Positions 1-6,722 of a DNA stretch of 7,677 nt are shown in pieces (positions within the stretch are counted from its first letter, which is position 1; each line of letters opens with the position of its first letter). The notes beneath the pieces were generated by a model that searched no databases, was not told the DNA's origin, and worked only from the letters and a program-made list of their open reading frames with translations. A program made the position numbers and the translations under genes. Source of the DNA: a bacterium. Lineage in GTDB: Bacteria; Bacteroidota; Ignavibacteria; Kapaibacteriales; Kapaibacteriaceae. Location of the stretch: contig JAGVJW010000083.1 in assembly GCA_020050895.1 (NCBI GenBank), positions 1-7,677 of the forward strand, in the 5' to 3' direction.

Positions 1-117
1 AATATCGATGGGGGACTCATCGTGTACAGAGGCTCTACGTTTACAACGCCAAACCTCACCCTCGTTCCCGATGCCGTTGTAATCAACGGCGGTACACTCG
101 CAGTGGGGATGCCATGA
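1..117 (+). CDS. C-terminal end of a beta-rich exported protein (partial)
   Basis: Frame 1 is open from the first base of the window and stops with TGA at 115-117, giving the last 38 residues of a gene that begins upstream. The fragment is rich in Gly, Thr, Val and Asn, with alternating hydrophobic residues (for example LIVYRGSTF and VVINGGTLAV), as in beta-helix or beta-sandwich surface proteins of Bacteroidota. It ends abruptly after GMP, without a sorting tail or dockerin-like motif. The stop overlaps the ATG of the next gene by four bases (ATGA at 114-117), which argues that it is a real reading frame in the same operon. The function cannot be named from so short a piece; it may be a paralogue of the next gene. 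Confidence 0.6.
   Translation, partial: NIDGGLIVYRGSTFTTPNLTLVPDAVVINGGTLAVGMP
105..108 (+). promoter_or_regulatory. Shine-Dalgarno-like site for the 717-residue protein
   Basis: A GGGG run lies five bases before the ATG at 114, inside the end of the upstream gene. It supports the start at 114 over the in-frame ATGs at 126 and 144, which have no purine-rich stretch at the right distance. Together with the ATGA stop/start overlap it suggests translational coupling. Many Bacteroidota genes do not depend on such sites, so this is modest evidence. Confidence 0.35.
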
Positions 118-2267
118 AATTAACGATGTTTACAAACCATCGAATGGCGTCACCCCCAAAAAGAAGTGTGGCCTGGAGAGTTTTACTGTTAATTTTTCTT
201 TGGAACCTACCCCTTGGCACGTGTAAAGCCCAAACTCCAAGCTTGCTCCAGTCTGACGGTAAAATCTATAACAGCGGAGTGCTGAAAATCCGTGGTGATG
301 CCGCAATTATTCAGGATACCATTGGCGGTGTTGTAAGATATGAGCGGGATCGATTAGCTGATTCTCAGTTGGTTGCCCACCTTACATATAGGGATTTGCA
401 CTTTGAAGGACGATCAATAAAGAAAGTTATCGATCCATCGGAACCCGTTATTGCCGACAACTTGTTTTGGTCCATTGATACAAATGTTGTTGTTGATTTA
501 AGTCCTGCCACGTTTATCCAAGCGAACAGGACCGTTGTTCATGATGGCTACATCAATCCGGGTCTTCGGTACGGCCGATTTGTTTTGGGGGGTACAACAA
601 ATCAGGATGTGTCAGGTAGGGGCACCATACCCGTGCTTGAGCTCAACAACCTTGCAGGCGCCACCATAACTCGAAGCGGAGGCTTGCTCGTTTTTGAACG
701 ACTTGACTTACAACGTGGATTGCTGTCGAACTCCGGAGCCGACAACCTTGATATCAGTCAGAACGGATGGATATGGCGCGATGATTCTGGGTCGATTGCG
801 CAAGAACCGAAATGGACGGTGCGTCTCAATCTTCGGTATTATGGAGACTCGTTGATGCTTGGCGGCGCCGAGATGGTAAGAGCTCCAACGGCTATCGGTA
901 ACCTTGTTCAGGATGATACATCCGGACTGATGCTTCCATACAGCATCTTCGTCAACGACTCTATGATCCTGCGTGGGCACATATACACAGAGCAAGATTC
1001 GGCAAGACGATGGGAACTGTATTATACAAATACTTACAATCCATGGTACGATGGATTGTGGCCCGAAGTCATCGGTACAATGGTGCGTACCAATCTCGTC
1101 GATGGCCAGCCCATGATGATGAACAACGAGCACGCGACAATTTTCTTTGCTAATGCTACCGAGCGCGGAGACGTTGAACAATATGCTGTCCGCAACATGC
1201 CACGAACGATTCCGCCGCCCCTTTCCGACATCACATTCAAGGTCAACCGCTTCCTTCAGCTTGAACCTCGCTCCGCAGTTGGCGATAAAATTGCTGACAG
1301 CACGTACACCATGACGTTTGGTTATTCATGGCGGGCATTGGAACGATTAGGCAGAGAAGGCCAGGCGTTTAATGAAACAATTATTCCGTTAAGGGGGCAG
1401 GAATCACAACTTGTATTGATGCGTTACGACGGGATCAGTTATAATCCATATGGATTTTCGGCACTACCTACAAATACCAACACACCATCACCAGCAGGTA
1501 TATGGCGATACTCAACAGCTGGACTTGTGCGTGCCAGCGGAGATTTTGCAATTGGATTATCTACCGGACCAATCTGGAAGCTAAACGCACTACTGTATCT
1601 GGAAGGGGCAGTACGAACCTATGGTGAGAACTTCACACCAATAATGTCGAACGACCTTGCAGTAGCGGGTCTCGTTCCAACTGTTGCCCCGAACATTTTC
1701 CCGTATTCGCTCGATCCGGATCGGTTGGTCGACACAGCGCTAACCATCTCCGACAGTGTTGTAGACTGGGTTACAGTCGAATTCAGGAATTCGCCGACTG
1801 CCAGCGGCCCGCCACTTCTTATTGAAACATTGTTGCTGTTGGTTGACGGACGCATGGTGGATCCTCAGACCTATCAACCACGTGTGATTTCAGGCATCGA
1901 TCAAGGGTATTACTACCTTGAAGTGCGACACAGAAATCACTTATCAATAATTACGGAAGACAGCATCCTAGTTGCACGCTCTGAAATCAACCGCGTTGTC
2001 GACTTTACCGGAGGAGTTGCGATTCTTGGTGGTGCGGCATCTCAAAAACTTATTGGTACAAGCTCTGGCAGGCGGTGGTTCGGCCTTATTGCAGGTGAGG
2101 TGACTGCCTCTGATGAAATTCTTAGAGATGATTATAATTTAGTTTGGAATAATAGAAATGCAGAGGGATATCTGGTTCATGACACGAATCTCAATGGGAT
2201 TGTGACGACGCGAGATCTGAACGTAACCTGGAACAATAGAGAGCGCTTGAGTGTTGCGCCTCGGTAA
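114..2267 (+). CDS. secreted beta-rich protein with tandem EF-hand/dockerin-like C-terminus
   Basis: This is a 717-residue exported protein of unknown function. Residues 1-39 form a signal peptide: basic residues at K16-R17 and R22, a hydrophobic core LLLIFLW, and likely cleavage after CKA before Q40. Residues about 45-130 and 135-290 are beta-rich modules resembling repeats of Bacteroidota surface proteins, for example GGTTNQDVSG followed by LELNNLAGATIT. Residues about 546-632 match a module often seen near the C-terminus of large secreted Bacteroidota proteins: VVDWVTVEFR, then YYLEVRHRNHL, then VVDFT. Residues 662-709 hold two EF-hand-like halves, each ending in WNNR; the second has D690, N692, N694, T698 and D701 in calcium-loop positions. 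There is no clear type IX sorting tail, so the export route beyond the inner membrane is open. The signal peptide is long; a start at M11 (144) would make it 29 residues. It overlaps the next gene by 17 bases. An extracellular structural or adhesion role is only a guess. Confidence 0.85.
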   Translation: MKLTMFTNHRMASPPKRSVAWRVLLLIFLWNLPLGTCKAQTPSLLQSDGKIYNSGVLKIRGDAAIIQDTIGGVVRYERDRLADSQLVAHLTYRDLHFEGRSIKKVIDPSEPVIADNLFWSIDTNVVVDLSPATFIQANRTVVHDGYINPGLRYGRFVLGGTTNQDVSGRGTIPVLELNNLAGATITRSGGLLVFERLDLQRGLLSNSGADNLDISQNGWIWRDDSGSIAQEPKWTVRLNLRYYGDSLMLGGAEMVRAPTAIGNLVQDDTSGLMLPYSIFVNDSMILRGHIYTEQDSARRWELYYTNTYNPWYDGLWPEVIGTMVRTNLVDGQPMMMNNEHATIFFANATERGDVEQYAVRNMPRTIPPPLSDITFKVNRFLQLEPRSAVGDKIADSTYTMTFGYSWRALERLGREGQAFNETIIPLRGQESQLVLMRYDGISYNPYGFSALPTNTNTPSPAGIWRYSTAGLVRASGDFAIGLSTGPIWKLNALLYLEGAVRTYGENFTPIMSNDLAVAGLVPTVAPNIFPYSLDPDRLVDTALTISDSVVDWVTVEFRNSPTASGPPLLIETLLLLVDGRMVDPQTYQPRVISGIDQGYYYLEVRHRNHLSIITEDSILVARSEINRVVDFTGGVAILGGAASQKLIGTSSGRRWFGLIAGEVTASDEILRDDYNLVWNNRNAEGYLVHDTNLNGIVTTRDLNVTWNNRERLSVAPR
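1749..2240 (+). other. C-terminal 'RHRNHL' module plus tandem EF-hand-like loops
   Basis: This region encodes residues 546-709 of the 717-residue protein. The first part (VDWVTVEFR ... DGRMVD ... RHRNHL ... VDFT) looks like a compact beta-sandwich, known from many secreted FCB-group proteins. It is followed by two dockerin-like half-repeats about 28 residues apart, DYNLVWNNR and DLNVTWNNR. The second loop (residues 690-701) keeps most oxygen-bearing calcium positions. The first (662-673) is eroded: E662, T664 and S666 stand at positions usually held by Asp or Asn, although D673 is kept at position 12. Calcium binding is inferred from this pattern only. Confidence 0.6.
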
Positions 2268-3609
2268 AACGATATCGGCGAGATTTATTCCGGCAGCGAG
2301 TATGTCCACGTTGCTCGCATCGTTTTGCTTGATGGCAGCGTTTATAATCCTTGCTCCTCCGGGTGCTAAAGCCCAAATTGTTCCGGATGCGAGAGCAGTT
2401 GTTCAGCCTGTGCTCGATCCACTATATACAAGGTTAACATTTGACCTGTACATCCGACGGTTGACGGACAGGTGGACGTATTGGGCGAACACGACGCTCC
2501 GCATACAGTCCAGCGACCTTGCCCCCACAGGAGGCTACAACCCAGCTGTGCATACACTCACATTTATTTCCGATTCATCCGATCTGCCCCTTGTCCCTTA
2601 TAATCCAGGCGCCATGAATGCGTACTTCGTGGATTATCAGTTTGTAGGGGGCGATATTGTGATCAATATCATCGGACCCGACAGCGTAGACGATGCCATT
2701 GCAGTAGTAAATCCTGATAGTATTCGCATCGGACGGTTTGAGGTTGCTTCGAGCGACGGTTCATACGTTCCAGAGAATTTAGTCTTTGCTGCACCACTAT
2801 CGTACTACCAGGCCAACGCTTTTAAGATCGACCACGATTCTGTTACAGGGTCGGGTACAGATCGCAATGTGTGGTTTGTAAAGCACGACAACCCTCCACT
2901 TGAAACTGAATATCAGGAAAAGGCGCCCCCTCCCGATATCTGCGAAGCTGAGTTCAATTTCTACGGCCAGTATGTCGGTGATCTGAATGTTATGCTTGGC
3001 TTCGATGTAACCGACGAGCATTGCTACGAAGGCTTCATCATTGAGCGCGCCCTGGTAGACAGGCGGGATCCCAACACACTCGATTTCCAAGGCCGACCGC
3101 AACTGACGTACCTTAACGAACCACGATTGTTATCCTGTTTGTGCCTAGCACCGCAAGTGCATGACAGTTTGTTCGACGCAGTTGAATTCCGTCGAGAACA
3201 ATATGCCTACCGCCTAATCGGGAGACGTTTGCCGTTCTATGGCGACTCACTGGAGATCATCGACACAATCTTTATCCGCATTCCAAACGCTATCATTTCT
3301 AATGCTAGAATTCTTGAAAATCCATTTAGAAGCCAGACAACAATCCGATTCAATGTTGATGACAGGCTTCGCCTAACCGCACGTGCATACGATCTTGGTG
3401 GTCGGCTCATTGGGACACTCGAAACCCTGGATGGTAAACCTGTTGAGGATATGGAGTATGTAGTTGGAGTCGACTATCGTATAGTTTTCAATACGCCTAG
3501 CATTGCATCGCAGGGTTTGCTTAACATTGTTCTCGTCGCCTTCCCGATTAACGACTATTCTATCGAAGAGCAATCGCGCGTCATCATTAAGGCACAGTTG
3601 TTAAAATGA
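2251..3609 (+). CDS. secreted protein with Fn3-like domain and type IX (Por) tail-like C-terminus
   Basis: This is a 452-residue exported protein with no function I can name. It starts at GTG 2251, directly after an in-frame TGA, and overlaps the preceding gene by 17 bases. TTG at 2254 and ATG at 2302 (M18) are alternatives. The longer forms supply R3, K6 and R11 as the positive n-region of the signal peptide, which the ATG 2302 form would lack. The hydrophobic core FCLMAAFIILA leads to likely cleavage after AKA before Q42. Residues about 45-220 look like a beta-sandwich. Residues about 231-345 (FGFDVT-like strand, YEGFIIERA, then YAYRLIGR) resemble the fibronectin type III-like domain that often precedes a sorting tail, and contain C231, C258, C296 and C298. 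Residues 345-452 resemble a type IX tail: ENPFRSQTTIRF, AYDLGGRLIGTL, and a final VIIKAQLLK. Secretion through the type IX system is inferred; no secretion genes are in view. The following gene starts on its stop codon. Confidence 0.85.
   Translation: MLRLGKTISARFIPAASMSTLLASFCLMAAFIILAPPGAKAQIVPDARAVVQPVLDPLYTRLTFDLYIRRLTDRWTYWANTTLRIQSSDLAPTGGYNPAVHTLTFISDSSDLPLVPYNPGAMNAYFVDYQFVGGDIVINIIGPDSVDDAIAVVNPDSIRIGRFEVASSDGSYVPENLVFAAPLSYYQANAFKIDHDSVTGSGTDRNVWFVKHDNPPLETEYQEKAPPPDICEAEFNFYGQYVGDLNVMLGFDVTDEHCYEGFIIERALVDRRDPNTLDFQGRPQLTYLNEPRLLSCLCLAPQVHDSLFDAVEFRREQYAYRLIGRRLPFYGDSLEIIDTIFIRIPNAIISNARILENPFRSQTTIRFNVDDRLRLTARAYDLGGRLIGTLETLDGKPVEDMEYVVGVDYRIVFNTPSIASQGLLNIVLVAFPINDYSIEEQSRVIIKAQLLK
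3283..3606 (+). other. Por-secretion (type IX) tail-like domain
   Basis: This encodes residues 345-452 of the preceding entry. The order matches a type A sorting tail: an NPF turn followed by a TTIRF strand, the YDLGGR motif, then a last short strand ending in Lys. The usual 'SGxYxx' motif near the end is replaced by SQGLLNIVLV, so the aromatic residue is lost, and an extra stretch (EDMEYVVGVDY) sits before it. It may be a divergent but working tail or one that has drifted. A homologous FlgD-Ig-like fold with no sorting role is the alternative. Confidence 0.55.
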
Positions 3610-4421
3610 TGAAAATAGTTATCATACTGACGACAATGATTGTGTTTTGGCAGGCTTCCCCCATAGCTTTTGCCCAAGTTTTTGAATCGCCAGTAACGGA
3701 AGAAGGTGACCTTCCTCTCGATACTTTGGTTCGAAAATCCGAGTGGTGGTTGGGTGTGCAGGGATCTGCGTTCTATGCAATGAATTACGGCACACTGTCG
3801 GAACAAGTTATTGGTGGAACTGCACCAGATCAGCCAGGTTTTGTGGTAAAGCCGCAAGGTGGATACGGGTATGGTATTGGCGGAGGAATTGCCTTCGAGT
3901 TCCGTCCGATTCACTCCGCACTAGGGTTTCTAGTTACCAGTGGCGTGGACTGGCGATGGGCGAAGGCAGAAACACAAGTTCCCATATCAAGCGATATTTA
4001 TGCATTTAATGCGTTATTTGAGTCGCAGTCCTCGGTATTGTATGCTTCATCGGCCATCTCTGCTAAGGTCCAGTTGGGAGTAACGGGCATGTTCGTTCTG
4101 GCAGGGGTCACCTACGACGTGCCATTGAAGACTCTGGATTCGTATGTTTGGCAGAACGAAAAGTGGGAGGGTGAGCCGGTATCTAACGAGCCTGGCGCTC
4201 CGCAGACAAGTATTAAGTTCAACACACAGAAAAAATTTGAATCGCGACTTGGTCTCCAAATTGGATTTGGTCACGATTTTCAGGCAGGATTTTTTGGGTA
4301 CAAAGGACAGCTCGTTACTCCGTACATAGTTATTCAGGGGGCAACTCCAATGGTAACAGCGCCTACAACCTGGAGCAACATCTCAGCTCGCCTTGGTTTT
4401 ATATGGCGAGGAGGTTTATAA
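3606..4421 (+). CDS. outer-membrane beta-barrel protein
   Basis: This is a 271-residue protein predicted to sit in the outer membrane. Residues 1-23 are a signal peptide (MMKIVIILTT start, cleavage after AFA before Q24). After a short acidic linker (residues 25-45) come alternating amphipathic strands with aromatic ends: WWLGVQGSAFYAMNYG, GYGYGIGGGIAFEFRP, ALGFLVTSGVDWRW, VQLGVTGMFVLAGVTY, RLGLQIGFGHDF, and the terminal ARLGFIWRGGL. About eight to ten strands can be counted, which fits the small barrel families of Bacteroidota. It is not a PorP/SprF protein: the characteristic N-terminal motif of that family is missing. ATG 3606 overlaps the previous stop (ATGA) and a second ATG follows at 3609, so the protein may begin at either. 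The position as last gene suggests that it anchors or exports the two upstream secreted proteins, but this is inferred from context only. Confidence 0.82.
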   Translation: MMKIVIILTTMIVFWQASPIAFAQVFESPVTEEGDLPLDTLVRKSEWWLGVQGSAFYAMNYGTLSEQVIGGTAPDQPGFVVKPQGGYGYGIGGGIAFEFRPIHSALGFLVTSGVDWRWAKAETQVPISSDIYAFNALFESQSSVLYASSAISAKVQLGVTGMFVLAGVTYDVPLKTLDSYVWQNEKWEGEPVSNEPGAPQTSIKFNTQKKFESRLGLQIGFGHDFQAGFFGYKGQLVTPYIVIQGATPMVTAPTTWSNISARLGFIWRGGL

Positions 4422-4454
4422 AAATTTTTACTGCTCATACCCTAGCAGTTATTG

Positions 4455-4487
4455 AAAATCGCACGCCTTTAACCACTAGTGCGAATT
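4455..4487 (-). terminator. possible terminator hairpin for the kinase gene
   Basis: A perfect 6-base stem, TCGCAC (4459-4464) with GTGCGA (4479-4484), encloses a 14-base loop; two further A-T pairs follow after one mismatch. Read on the - strand the stem is followed by TTTT, as expected of a Rho-independent terminator for the kinase gene that ends at 4544. The stem is short and the loop large, so the call is weak. Confidence 0.3.
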
Positions 4488-4502
4488 GAGGTCTCCGATA
4501 CA

Positions 4503-4526
4503 TGCCCCGGTGTAAGAGCCGGGGCA
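4503..4526. terminator. GC-rich hairpin between convergent genes
   Basis: TGCCCCGG (4503-4510) and CCGGGGCA (4519-4526) form a perfect 8-base stem around an 8-base loop. It lies 18 bases past the kinase stop codon and about 80 bases past the stop of the + strand operon, where a shared terminator is expected. Neither strand has a T-run after the stem, so it is either an atypical terminator or an mRNA 3'-end stabiliser. Confidence 0.45.
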
Positions 4527-4543
4527 GAGTCGGATTCAAGGGG

Positions 4544-6610
4544 CTATCCAATATTCATTCTCAGTGTAAAGCAGCTTCCATTCTGGTACTTGTATTCAAT
4601 CTGTGCATTCATGCGTTCCGCCATGCGTTTAGCCAGGTAAAGACCCAAGCCAAGAGAATCTTCTCCTCCGGTGGGGCGAATGCTCATGCGAGAATATTTG
4701 GTAAAGAGTTTGTCTCTGTCAGCTTCAGGGACTCCCGGGCCTTCATCACAGACTGTAATAAAAGCCGATTTATCGTCGGTACCGGCAGACACAGTTATCT
4801 GAGTATCCGGTGGTGAATATTTGATGGCGTTAGAGATTAGGTTATCGAGCACAGCAGCAACAACCGATGCATCGGCAGAAGCCCAGGCCTGACCAAAAGA
4901 TGAGATCGTGAGAGTCATGCCCTTTTCCTCTGCGCGCATGTGATGTCGCTCCACAGCAAGGTGAACAAGATGCACAAGGTCTACGCGGCCGATGGTGATA
5001 CCGACTGAACGCTTATCAGTGCGGCTGATTTCCAAAAATGCATGGATGGTGGCGCTCATACGTGTAGTAACCGTAAGCAGATCCCGACAGAAGTCGAGAA
5101 TGTCGCCTTTTCCAAGAACATCGAAGTGGGTAATTACTGTTTGTAGCATTCCCCGCATATCGGCAAGAGGATTGCGAAGGTCGTGTGCTGCGATAGCCAT
5201 AAACTCATCTTTGTCGGTAGCAAGCTCGCGCAATTCTTTATTAGCATGTTCAAGTTTTGCAAGGGTATCTGATAGTTCAACATTTTTTTGTCGGTATGCA
5301 TAGTTGTCACCTTCATGACTCTTGGGCTCTAAATGAAGTCGAACATTCGACAGCCGTCTTCTGGTTTCCTCCTCGTATTCTTCAATGCAGACATCCATCC
5401 ATTTAGAGAGCTGCCGAAATCCCTGTATAGTGTCTCCAAGTTCTGCATAGGTAAACGCTAGTTCTCTAAGAGTCTTTGCCGTGTATTTGTGATTATTCAA
5501 GGGCTTGAGAACCGAGACTGCTTTTTCAAGGACTTCCCGTGCTTCCTCGTACCGGCCCTGACCATTACGCAGGCGACCAAACTGATACAGGTTATATCCA
5601 ACATAAACCTGCTTTCCTTCTTGTTCCGCAGCCTTTAAAGCGTTTTCGAGTAATGGTTCGGCTTCGGCATACCGACCATCCGTTATATAAACGCTACCAA
5701 CTTCCCCCTGAATGTTGGCAAAGTAGGACTCAAATGAATTCTTCCTCACATAGTCATACGCTTCTCCAAGGTATTTATGGAACAATACATGATCATTAAG
5801 ATACTCGTACAATGTTGCTCGATTTACTTTAACGAAAGCAATGATGATCGGTGTCTCACACTCTTCAGCCGACGCTACTGCCAGACCAATCCAGCGTTCA
5901 GCTTCCTCTCGGTCGGTTTGCATTGCGCAGATCAAGCCGATCTGACATGCAGCCTGAGCTAATCCCGCCGAATTATCCTGAGTTATATCGATGTTATATG
6001 CTTTTAGAAAATACTCTAGCGCTCTTTCTAGGTAATCTCGGCGCTTACAGAATTCCGCATAGTTATAATAGACAACTGCCAGACCGGAAGGATCTCCCAC
6101 CTTTTCACGGAGAGCTAGAGCTTCCTGAAAGGAATTCTCTGCGTCTTCAATCCTTCCCAATGAATCATATATACCCGCACGAATTGTTACAATACGTGAG
6201 ACAAGCGAAAGATCTTCTTCCGGAGAGAGTTTACTAAGCGGTTCAATTATTTCTAGCGCTTCGGCGCTTCTTCCTGCTCGGTGCAATATGCTGGCATGAT
6301 AATATGCAGTTAGGGCTTCCATGCGGGGATGGCCGCTGCTCAACCGAACCGCTTCGTCTATCCAGTGCAGTGCAGGATTTATTTCTCCGTGGTTTACATA
6401 ATGCTGGGCCAGGATATGGCAGAACCTTGCCCGATCCTCTTTGCGCGGTGCGCTCAAGGCGGCTTGTTCGGCTTGCTTGCGCGCACCATTAAGCTCCCCG
6501 GACTTTGGTCGCACTACAAGCACGTTTCTCAAATGCTCAAGCAACTTCGTGTAGTTGTCGAAATCACCTGTTGACGCAGAAACAGACATAAAGAATCCAC
6601 ACCCAATCAA
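4544..6610 (-). CDS. cytosolic TPR-repeat sensor histidine kinase
   Basis: This is a 688-residue two-component sensor kinase: it autophosphorylates a histidine with ATP and passes the phosphate to a response regulator, not present here. Residues about 59-410 form some nine tetratricopeptide-like helix pairs (for example GRIEDAENSFQEALAL and GRYEEAREVLEKAVSVL), a protein- or peptide-binding solenoid. A charged, probably coiled-coil linker follows (about 410-468), then the HisKA domain with the phospho-acceptor H476 in AAHDLRNPL. The ATPase domain (about 575-688) has the N-box DNLISNAIKYS (N590, N594), G1 box DEGPGVP (622-628), F-box LFTKYSRM and G2 box LGLGL (G654, G656), so it looks catalytically complete. 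No signal peptide or membrane segment is visible, so it is soluble; many Bacteroidota relatives have a membrane helix after the TPRs. The longest form starts at TTG 6610; ATG 6589 (M8, MSVSAST) is a more usual start and loses nothing conserved. It converges with the surface operon and diverges from nuoM. Confidence 0.93.
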   Translation of the reverse strand: MIGCGFFMSVSASTGDFDNYTKLLEHLRNVLVVRPKSGELNGARKQAEQAALSAPRKEDRARFCHILAQHYVNHGEINPALHWIDEAVRLSSGHPRMEALTAYYHASILHRAGRSAEALEIIEPLSKLSPEEDLSLVSRIVTIRAGIYDSLGRIEDAENSFQEALALREKVGDPSGLAVVYYNYAEFCKRRDYLERALEYFLKAYNIDITQDNSAGLAQAACQIGLICAMQTDREEAERWIGLAVASAEECETPIIIAFVKVNRATLYEYLNDHVLFHKYLGEAYDYVRKNSFESYFANIQGEVGSVYITDGRYAEAEPLLENALKAAEQEGKQVYVGYNLYQFGRLRNGQGRYEEAREVLEKAVSVLKPLNNHKYTAKTLRELAFTYAELGDTIQGFRQLSKWMDVCIEEYEEETRRRLSNVRLHLEPKSHEGDNYAYRQKNVELSDTLAKLEHANKELRELATDKDEFMAIAAHDLRNPLADMRGMLQTVITHFDVLGKGDILDFCRDLLTVTTRMSATIHAFLEISRTDKRSVGITIGRVDLVHLVHLAVERHHMRAEEKGMTLTISSFGQAWASADASVVAAVLDNLISNAIKYSPPDTQITVSAGTDDKSAFITVCDEGPGVPEADRDKLFTKYSRMSIRPTGGEDSLGLGLYLAKRMAERMNAQIEYKYQNGSCFTLRMNIG

Positions 6611-6722
6611 AAAACCTAAAGAACGATACGCCCCATGCTCCGCAAACCACAGACAATGTTTGCTATATTGCGCCTCCTTTTTAGCCCCCTGTCAGCATTT
6701 CAACAAGGAAAATACGACGAAT
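6611..6722. promoter_or_regulatory. divergent intergenic region between kinase and nuoM
   Basis: These 112 bases separate two genes reading away from each other, so promoters for both should lie here. A TATATT at 6664-6669 could be a -10 for nuoM, but no good -35 stands at the right distance. AT-rich stretches near 6601-6620 flank the kinase start. I see no convincing operator palindrome. The promoter calls rest mainly on gene orientation. Confidence 0.4.
6705..6712 (+). promoter_or_regulatory. weak ribosome binding site of nuoM
   Basis: AAGGAAAA precedes the ATG at 6723, with 13 bases between the GGA core and the start codon. This is longer than ideal but is the only purine-rich element near that start. 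It supports ATG 6723, which also places the first transmembrane helix at the N-terminus as usual for the family. Confidence 0.35.

Noticed and set aside
216..230. Possible lipoprotein signal (L-G-T-C at residues 34-37) in the 717-residue protein.
   Set aside because: Threonine just before the cysteine does not fit the lipobox; cleavage at CKA|Q is more likely.
708..1181. A 157-codon open frame on the - strand inside the 717-residue protein gene.
   Set aside because: It lies wholly antisense to a well-supported coding region, and its translation has no coherent domain or signal pattern.
1780..1796. Two nearby GAATTC sites (GAATTCAGGAATTC) that could suggest a small repeat or operator.
   Set aside because: They are within coding sequence encoding EFRNS with no matching copies elsewhere in the window that I could see.
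5851..6237. A 128-codon open frame on the + strand inside the kinase gene.
   Set aside because: It is antisense to the TPR region of the kinase, whose repeats are clear; composition looks like a shadow.
6671..6683. CGCCTCCTTTTTA resembles the 3' end of 16S rRNA (anti-Shine-Dalgarno); its reverse complement reads AAAAAGGAGGCG, like a strong ribosome site on the - strand.
   Set aside because: There is no 16S sequence around it, and no start codon at a suitable distance on the - strand. Probably chance.
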